Assembly: GCF_047372505.1 (NCBI RefSeq) | Contig: NZ_JBKBEU010000001.1 | Location: 3,224,001 to 3,288,000, forward strand | DNA length: 64,000 nt | Direction: 5' to 3' | DNA from: Phaeobacter cretensis | GTDB taxonomy: Bacteria; Pseudomonadota; Alphaproteobacteria; Rhodobacterales; Rhodobacteraceae | Shown here: one piece after another, positions 58,745-64,000 of the stretch | Position numbering within the stretch: the first letter of the stretch is position 1 | Layout of the letters: each line of letters begins with the position of its first letter | Made by a program: the position numbers and the translations under genes | Notes under the pieces: model-generated | Database searches by the model: none | Seen by the model: only the letters and a program-made list of their open reading frames with translations | Told to the model about the DNA's origin: nothing

Positions 58745-60211
58745 TTACTCTGCTGCGGGCTTCATTTCAAACCCTCGATCCACCATATCCGAGGGAACAA
58801 CAGGGTATTCGCCCGAGAAGCAGGCATCGCAATACTGTGGGCAGGCGTTGTCGCGGCCTTTTTCCTGTCCAACGGCGCGATATAGGCCGTCCAGAGAGAT
58901 GAACTTCAAACTGTCGACAGCAAGATGTTTGGCCATCTGGTCTTCGGTCATGGTAGCCGCCAGAAGCTTGTCCCGTTCGGGCGTGTCTACGCCGTAAAAA
59001 CAGGGCCATGCAGTGGGCGGAGAGGCAATGCGGAAATGCACCTCTTTTGCACCGGCATCCAGTATCATCTCTTTGATTTTGCGCGAAGTTGTGCCCCGTA
59101 CAACCGAGTCATCCACCAGAATGACCCGCTTACCTTGGATCAGCGCGCGGTTCACGTTCAGCTTCAGGCGGACACCCATATTTCGGATCTGCTCCGTGGG
59201 CTCGATAAATGTCCGTCCCATGTATTGGTTGCGGATGATCCCCATCGCATAGGGAATGCCCGATTGCAGCGAATACCCGATGGCTGCCGGCGTCCCACTG
59301 TCAGGTACAGGACATACCAGATCTGCTTCGATCGGATTTTCCTTCGCCAGTTCGCGGCCGATTGCTTCGCGGGTCTCATAAACAGAACGCCCGCCGAGAA
59401 TCGAATCAGGACGGGAGAAATAGACATGCTCAAAGATGCAGAATTTGGGCGACTGTGGACGGAAGGGAAAATGGCTCTCGATGCCCTTTTCGGTAATCAC
59501 CACCATTTCACCCGGTGCGATCTCGCGTAGGAATTCAGCACCGATGATATCCAGTGCACAGGTCTCGGAGCTGAGCGCGTAGCCATCACCGATCTTGCCC
59601 AGCACCAGCGGGCGCACACCCAGCGGGTCTCGCACACCGATCAGTTTGGTACGGGTCATCGCAACAACGGAGAATGCACCCTCTACCCGGCGCAATGCGT
59701 CTTCCATCCGTTCGGGGATGTTGCGTTGCAAGGACCTGGCCATCAGGTGAATAATGCATTCGCTGTCGGAGGAGCTTTGGAAGATTGAGCCGCGCTCAAT
59801 CAGTTCCTTACGCAGCGCGTCGGCGTTGGTGATATTGCCATTGTGGGCAATTGCAGCGCCGCCCATAGCGAACTCACCAAAGAAAGGCTGCACATCGCGG
59901 ATCGCGGTCTGCCCTTTGGATCCAGCTGTCGAGTAGCGCACATGGCCGATTCCAATCGGGCCGGGCAGTGTGGACATGACGTCCTGCGAGGTAAAGTTGT
60001 CGCGGACATAACCAAAACGACGGGCACTCTGGAAACCTTCGACAGAGTCGTGGGTGACAATACCGCCGGCCTCCTGTCCCCGGTGTTGCAGGGCATGTAA
60101 TCCAAGGGCGACGAAGTTGGAGGCATCTTGGACGCCGACGACGCCAAAGATGCCGCATTCTTCGCGCAGCTTGTCATCGTCAAACGGGTGGGCGGGGGGC
60201 ATCTGCGGCAT
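58745..60211 (-). CDS. purF: Amidophosphoribosyltransferase
   Basis: Commits PRPP to purine synthesis with glutamine as nitrogen donor. 488 residues. A short propeptide (MPQMPPAHPFDDDKLREE) precedes the catalytic CGIFGVVG, so the N-terminal Cys must be exposed by cleavage. The glutaminase domain continues with ALGLHALQHRGQEA and YSTAGSKG. The PRTase domain has the PRPP loop VILVDDSVVRGTTSRK. Start could be TTG 60217, ATG 60211 or ATG 60202; 60211 is a compromise, since only the TTG has a ribosome site at normal spacing. Confidence 0.95.
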   Translation of the reverse strand: MPQMPPAHPFDDDKLREECGIFGVVGVQDASNFVALGLHALQHRGQEAGGIVTHDSVEGFQSARRFGYVRDNFTSQDVMSTLPGPIGIGHVRYSTAGSKGQTAIRDVQPFFGEFAMGGAAIAHNGNITNADALRKELIERGSIFQSSSDSECIIHLMARSLQRNIPERMEDALRRVEGAFSVVAMTRTKLIGVRDPLGVRPLVLGKIGDGYALSSETCALDIIGAEFLREIAPGEMVVITEKGIESHFPFRPQSPKFCIFEHVYFSRPDSILGGRSVYETREAIGRELAKENPIEADLVCPVPDSGTPAAIGYSLQSGIPYAMGIIRNQYMGRTFIEPTEQIRNMGVRLKLNVNRALIQGKRVILVDDSVVRGTTSRKIKEMILDAGAKEVHFRIASPPTAWPCFYGVDTPERDKLLAATMTEDQMAKHLAVDSLKFISLDGLYRAVGQEKGRDNACPQYCDACFSGEYPVVPSDMVDRGFEMKPAAE

Positions 60212-60478
60212 CGGCAAGGCGGTGTGGCTCCGAATCCGGTTGTCAGGATGCCCCTCACATAGAGGGTCCGCTCGCGCATGTCACCAAAGGATCACGGTTT
60301 CACGACAGTTGGATTAAAAAACCGCAGTCTGGTCGCAAATCTAAATCGTCCAGAAACAAAAAGACCTGTGAAATCACGCAGGCCGACGGACTGTTTGGCT
60401 TGGTTGAGACGCGGGTGGTGCACAGGCAAGGTAGGGCGCGTGGTGATCGCAGTTACCCAGTCTGCAATGTCCGCTCGA

Positions 60479-61189
60479 TTAGGCCGCCAGCAGACCGCGC
60501 AGCATATCAAAGGCCGACAGCACGTCTTCGCTGTCATTATCGCGGCTATCGTCTTCGTCTTTGCCCGCATCGGACAGGGCACGGCCATCTTCACTGGCAA
60601 GGATCTGACGGGCCTCTGCCAGTGACAGTTCGCGAAAGGCGCCATCGGCTTCAAACTCAGTGCCGTTTTCGCAGGCGACATGCACTAGCATGCCGCATTC
60701 GGCCCAGATCATCTCTTCTTCTGCAAAAGACAGGTAAATGCGTGCGAGTTTTTCCGGCATAGCGGCGGAGATTCCCTTGTGTCCGATTAGCGAAACAACT
60801 TTGGTCATCGCGGTTGGGACATCAAACAGCCGTTCCACAGCCGCGAGCTCCAAGCCCACTTTTTGGTCCGCAGGCAGCATCAGGTCTACGTCATTCCCCA
60901 GTGCACCGGCTGGCACATGTACCAATGATGTCAGGCGTGGCACGGCGTGCTTCACAGCCATTACCTCCTGAGCACCGCCGTCCAGAGTGTAGACTTTGTC
61001 GCCTGGCTTTACGTTGCGGGCCTGAACAAAGCCACGATCCGTCTCCAGCATCGCGTTGGGCAGTAGGCCGCCAGTACGTGGGCGGGGACGTGCCCGGCCG
61101 GAGGATGCAGGGGCCACGGCTGCTGGGAAATCCATCAAAAGACCAACGGGCTGACAGTCAGCAAACGATGTCGAGTGATCCAGCAGCAT
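60479..61189 (-). CDS. Short, degenerate Hint-domain-like protein
   Basis: A 236-residue protein aligning to the Hint fold (TGGLLPNAMLETDRGFVQARNVKPGDKVYTLDGGAQEVMAVKHAV, and VDLMLPADQKVGLELAAVERLF). The position of the nucleophile Cys is Gly41 and the block-B His is Gln, so self-cleavage seems impossible. An acidic tail (DDSRDNDSEDVLSAFDM) follows. AGGA lies seven bases before ATG 61189. A CtrA-type site lies about 270 bases upstream. Third Hint-like gene in the window. Confidence 0.78.
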   Translation of the reverse strand: MLLDHSTSFADCQPVGLLMDFPAAVAPASSGRARPRPRTGGLLPNAMLETDRGFVQARNVKPGDKVYTLDGGAQEVMAVKHAVPRLTSLVHVPAGALGNDVDLMLPADQKVGLELAAVERLFDVPTAMTKVVSLIGHKGISAAMPEKLARIYLSFAEEEMIWAECGMLVHVACENGTEFEADGAFRELSLAEARQILASEDGRALSDAGKDEDDSRDNDSEDVLSAFDMLRGLLAA

Positions 61190-61458
61190 GATGTCGTCCT
61201 TCTGAGCGATGTGCCTGACGTTCTGTCCGGCGTCTTGTTGACACCAATGTGCGCTTCGAAATTGGACGGAAATGGGGCAAGGATCGGGCCGATTGGGACA
61301 ACAGCAGGGTTTTCGGCCTTTAATCCTGCCTCATTCGCGAAATTGTTGCCCAAAAACCTCTCGAATAGCAGTATTTGTTAACTTTTATCGGCGTCCCGCG
61401 CCCTGATTTAGGCTGTTTGAGGTGAAGTTTAACTGTGGATAACTGCGATTCTAATTGG

Positions 61459-61473
61459 TTAATAAAGCATTAA
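61459..61473. promoter_or_regulatory. Candidate CtrA-binding site (TTAA-N7-TTAA)
   Basis: TTAA-TAAAGCA-TTAA on the plus strand; read on the minus strand it ends TTAACC, matching the TTAA-N7-TTAAC consensus. TTAAC half-sites follow at 61378 and 61429. It is about 270 bases upstream of the Hint gene start. Confidence 0.4.
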
Positions 61474-61677
61474 TGCGACTTTTTGATGTTAGGAAAGGTA
61501 AACGGTTCGATTGTCCCGAATGTGGTAATTGGACAAGACCTCTGGCCTTTGTTCGCCGTTGCTGCTTCCTGTTATCCGCTGTCACCACGGTGCTCATAGC
61601 AACCAAACTGGCCTTAGCGTGACTTTAGAAGCTGCAGTCTATCGCACTGGATTATCTCGGGCTCCGCTATCACGGCT

Positions 61678-61709
61678 CATAGCCTTTGATATCAAGATCA
61701 AAGGCTATG
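61678..61709 (-). other. 13-base perfect inverted repeat behind the SMP-30-like gene
   Basis: CATAGCCTTTGAT (61678-61690), loop ATCAAG, ATCAAAGGCTATG (61697-61709), 39 bases after the stop of the gene at 61748. The stem is long but AT-rich and has no T-run on the minus strand. It may be a 3' stabilising hairpin or a protein-binding site. Confidence 0.5.
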
Positions 61710-61747
61710 GGCAAAATAGGACTACGTGCTACACCGGGCCCGCTAGA

Positions 61748-62818
61748 TCACTTTAGCAATCCAAGCCGTGGTTCTGTTAGTGATGTTACGGCAATCTGGC
61801 CATTCGCAAGAGAGATAGCGCCAGTCGTCAAAGCAAATTCACCACTGGGATCTTGCAAGGTCTCTACCACGTCACCCTGAGCATTAAAGCGGAGGATAAA
61901 TCCGTAGCGAGTCGGTGCCGGTTTCAATGCTTCGGGCAACCGCATCACGACCCGCCTAAAGAATGGTGACCCTGACAGCTTGTCCATAATCAGGTTGCGG
62001 GGGCTGACAACACCGAGCCAGTACGTCCCGTCTGACGCATGGTTCAAGTTGTCGGGAAAGCCGGGAATATCTTGTAGAATTACTTTCCCAGGGCCACCCG
62101 CCAAAGGAAATTGCCAAACGCGATACTCACCGGTCTCGGCAACAAGTAGTGCCTCGTTCGTTTCATCGATCGCAATGCCATTCGCGAATGTCAGCCCGTC
62201 TGCAAACACCGTTGTGGTCCTCGAAGAGGGGGCATATTTTAGGACACGTGCATTGGCGGAATGTTCAACCAGATCCAAAATCGACGCGGCCAAAGTCCCG
62301 CCGCTCTCTTCGGCACCAAATCGGGTGGACGCGTCTGAAAAGTAGATCGTCCCGTCGGCTGCCACATCCAGATCGTTGGCATATAGAATGGGGCTGCCCT
62401 GCTCGGTCTCATTCGCGAGCAGCGTTACCTGGCCATCTTGGTCAATCGACAGCAGCCCAAGGTAAGCATCTGCCACGAAGAGTGTACCATCATTACCAAA
62501 CTCAATCCCCAACGGGCGTCCGTTTGTTGCGGCAAAGGTTTCAATGACACCCTCTTGACCGATACGCAGGATCTCCCCGCCATGCATGGCGAGATAGATA
62601 AGACCATCTGGACCGACATCTGCATCCTCTGGGCCGGTACGACCGTCCAGATCAACAAACTCAAGTTCACTGAGGCGGTCATTGGGTTGGAATTTTCCGG
62701 AATACCCAGAGTTTTTGGGCGCGTTCCAAGCAACTGGGCTAACGGCAACAGGCCAAAACGCCAAATATGCGAGCAGCCCTAATAGTAGTAGGCTAAGTAA
62801 TTTCAGAATCGATTTCAT
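61748..62818 (-). CDS. Strictosidine-synthase/SMP-30-like beta-propeller protein
   Basis: A 356-residue protein with an N-terminal membrane anchor (LLSLLLLGLLAYLAFWPVAV) and a six-bladed propeller: GPEDADVGPDGLIYLAMHGGEILRI, GRPLGIEFGNDGTLFVADAYLGLLSID, FADGLTFANGIAIDETNEALLVAETGEYRVW, PGFPDNLNHASDGTYWLG. The repeated DG-x-(I/L)-Y and N-G-I blocks are typical of the lactonase/strictosidine-synthase group; relatives hydrolyse lactones or organophosphates. Substrate unknown. ATG 62818 is taken; GTG 62830 is possible. No operon partner is seen. Confidence 0.87.
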   Translation of the reverse strand: MKSILKLLSLLLLGLLAYLAFWPVAVSPVAWNAPKNSGYSGKFQPNDRLSELEFVDLDGRTGPEDADVGPDGLIYLAMHGGEILRIGQEGVIETFAATNGRPLGIEFGNDGTLFVADAYLGLLSIDQDGQVTLLANETEQGSPILYANDLDVAADGTIYFSDASTRFGAEESGGTLAASILDLVEHSANARVLKYAPSSRTTTVFADGLTFANGIAIDETNEALLVAETGEYRVWQFPLAGGPGKVILQDIPGFPDNLNHASDGTYWLGVVSPRNLIMDKLSGSPFFRRVVMRLPEALKPAPTRYGFILRFNAQGDVVETLQDPSGEFALTTGAISLANGQIAVTSLTEPRLGLLK

Positions 62819-62942
62819 TTCAAATCTCACTGTCTTTTAGGGATCTAAAAAACACGTAGCCCGCCAGTCTTATAGAATAAAGGACGAGAGGATGCGGTAG
62901 GTGAGGAGTTAGTAATGCCTGACAAATACTGTAGACAGACTT

Positions 62943-62967
62943 AGGGCGCCCAAAGGCGCCCTGTTTT
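62943..62967 (+). other. GC-rich hairpin in the cvpA 3' region
   Basis: AGGGCGCC, loop CAAA, GGCGCCCT, then GTTTT: a perfect terminator shape for the plus strand, although the nearest genes are on the minus strand. It may stop antisense transcription or work weakly for cvpA, about 65 bases past its stop. Confidence 0.4.
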
Positions 62968-63031
62968 AGTCAATTTGGTGTGTCCCAATAAGGTGATCAG
63001 CGCCGCCACATACTGCGGCGCATCCTTATGA

Positions 63032-63586
63032 TTACTTCGAGCAGGAGCCGATCAGGCTTTCATACTGCGAGGTAACCCAGCCAAGTGCCTGCTCAGGGTT
63101 GCGGTCTTCAATCTTGCCGATCATCCGCTCAAACACCACAGCAGAACGGCTCTCATCCACAATGGTAAAGCTCTGGCCGGTCATCACGACATTGTAGAGG
63201 AAGAAGGCAATTGCGACCAAGAGGATGCCGCGCAGCACCCCAAAGAAGAAACCGATGCCCTGATCCAGCCCGCCGAGTGCAGACCGCTGTACCAGCGATG
63301 AAAACAGCGGCGTGAAGAAGGACACCACAATAAGCGCCAGTGCGAAAACCGCCGCAAAGGCGGCGATGATCGACAATTCACAGCTGTCTGCGATGAACTC
63401 TCCTATGACCGGGATTTCCGCCATCAGCGGCTCGACCTGCGGCGCAAACAGAAAGGCCAAGATGGCTGCTGCGATCCAACCAGCGATAGCCATCGCCTCT
63501 CGCACGAAACCGCGCGAATAGGCCAGCAACGCTGATAAAACAATGACTAGGGCCACAACCCCGTCGATAATGGTGAAACCTTCCAT
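63032..63586 (-). CDS. cvpA: CvpA-family membrane protein
   Basis: A 184-residue inner-membrane protein with four predicted helices. MEGFTIIDGVVALVIVLSALLAYSRGFVREAMAIAGWIAA is the CvpA signature, followed by ALGGLDQGIGFFFGVLRGILLVAIAFFLY. The family was named for colicin V production and has roles in envelope stress; its exact function is unsettled. It is usually linked to purF; here the two genes are 2.8 kb apart with two accessory genes between. radA is just upstream. Confidence 0.92.
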   Translation of the reverse strand: MEGFTIIDGVVALVIVLSALLAYSRGFVREAMAIAGWIAAAILAFLFAPQVEPLMAEIPVIGEFIADSCELSIIAAFAAVFALALIVVSFFTPLFSSLVQRSALGGLDQGIGFFFGVLRGILLVAIAFFLYNVVMTGQSFTIVDESRSAVVFERMIGKIEDRNPEQALGWVTSQYESLIGSCSK

Positions 63587-63626
63587 GTCCCTCGCCCGTT
63601 AACCTGCGATTAGAATTCTTGCGACT

Positions 63627-64000
63627 TTAGCCAGCTCCGAAGTATTCGCCAACAAAACCAGCGAGATCTGAGGCCTGCCGTACAGCAAGTCCTGAGACCG
63701 CGACGGATTTGCCACCACTTGGAGCTATCGCTGCCGTGAAACCAAGTTTTTGCGCTTCTTTCAACCGGTTTTCGGTCTGAGGGGCCGGTCGCAGGGCGCC
63801 GGAGAGCGATATTTCTCCGAATACGACCGTATCTGCGGGTAGGGCGGTGTCTTCCCGGGCACTGAGCAGCGCCGCGGCTACTGCGAGGTCGGCCGCAGGT
63901 TCCGAGATTTTCATACCGCCTGCGACGTTCAGATAGACATCCAAGCCTGCAAACGGAATGCCACAGCGTGCTTCCAGTACTGCCAGAATCATGGCAAGTC
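63627..64000 (-). CDS. radA: DNA repair protein RadA (N-terminal part outside window)
   Basis: The C-terminal 124 codons of RadA/Sms, the Lon-like domain: LAMILAVLEARCGIPFAGLDVYLNVAGGMKISEPAADLAVAAALLSARED, then TVVFGEISLSGALRPAPQTENRLKEAQKLGF. The ATP-binding zinc-finger and KNRFG parts are cut off by the right edge, and the frame is open to it. RadA acts in recombination and repair of branched DNA. It precedes cvpA in the same direction, 40 bases apart. Confidence 0.94.
   Translation of the reverse strand, partial: LAMILAVLEARCGIPFAGLDVYLNVAGGMKISEPAADLAVAAALLSAREDTALPADTVVFGEISLSGALRPAPQTENRLKEAQKLGFTAAIAPSGGKSVAVSGLAVRQASDLAGFVGEYFGAG

Larger units (their letters stand above)
61190..61747. 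other. 558-base intergenic region with AT-rich stretch
   Basis: No gene I can support. It holds an AT-rich stretch (about 61370-61490) with a CtrA-type TTAA-N7-TTAA site and two TTAAC half-sites, and a 13-base inverted repeat at 61678-61709 behind the SMP-30-like gene. It therefore looks like the leader region of the Hint gene plus the 3' region of the next gene. Confidence 0.5.

Noticed and set aside
1..64000. tRNA, rRNA, CRISPR, insertion sequences, prophage or integrase genes
   Set aside because: I looked for tRNA T-arm-like GTTCGAA contexts, tandem repeat-spacer patterns and transposase or integrase motifs. The few GTTCGAA or TTCGAA hits lie inside glmS and prfC, and nothing else qualified.

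Overview
The window reads as a chromosome segment of a marine Roseobacter-group alphaproteobacterium (Rhodobacteraceae; Phaeobacter, Ruegeria or Leisingera-like). The basis is protein resemblance judged by eye: the 14-gene nuo operon with interspersed small genes, the long NuoE with a C-terminal helix-hairpin-helix tail, three Hint-domain proteins, DUF5337 and DUF5333 type nuo companions, and high coding GC. Almost all of it is housekeeping chromosome. I saw no rRNA, tRNA, CRISPR array, transposase, integrase or prophage gene.

Layout. 1-5.4 kb (mostly minus): 5' part of moaA, a small lipoprotein, then glmU-glmS-alkD-like as an overlapping operon. 5.5-8.5 kb: a phosphoglycolate-type phosphatase, a DegT-family PLP enzyme and a secreted-looking Hint protein. 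8.7-18.4 kb: a leucine/isovalerate catabolic cluster (ivd, acyl-CoA synthetase, mccB, mccA, HMG-CoA lyase, methylglutaconyl-CoA hydratase). It is interrupted by an inverted ompW gene with an FNR-type box and by an AT-richer PD-(D/E)XK-like DUF6602 gene joined to both neighbours by 4-base stop/start overlaps. 18.7-35.5 kb: complete complex I operon nuoABCDEFGHIJKLMN with five accessory genes and a terminator. 35.6-38.8 kb: birA-coaX-rnj.

38.8-50.3 kb: a 57-residue small protein, a DEAD-box RNA helicase, a glycosyltransferase, prfC, an NTF2-like protein, a second Hint protein, an atypical SDR, an AlkC-like glycosylase, an orphan Fe/polyamine-type ABC ATPase, and a WYL regulator next to an ABM-like gene carrying a long palindromic candidate operator. 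50.5-52.2 kb: tatABC with terminator. 52.3-58.6 kb: rpiB, a DUF815 ATPase, surE-pcm-nlpD (minus), an SDR, a GspC/PilP-like mini-protein and a DUF2199 protein. 58.7-64 kb (minus): purF, a third and degenerate Hint protein, a strictosidine-synthase/SMP-30-like beta-propeller, cvpA, and the 3' part of radA, cut by the window edge.

How the genes fit together. Leucine-derived isovaleryl-CoA is oxidised and carboxylated by a biotin enzyme whose charging ligase (BirA) lies just after nuo. The NADH produced feeds complex I. GlmS/GlmU supply UDP-GlcNAc, and NlpD, Tat and OmpW serve the envelope. I did not see a self-contained new defence or mobile system. The best leads are the DUF6602 insertion, the graded loss of catalytic residues across the three Hint proteins, and several candidate operators.
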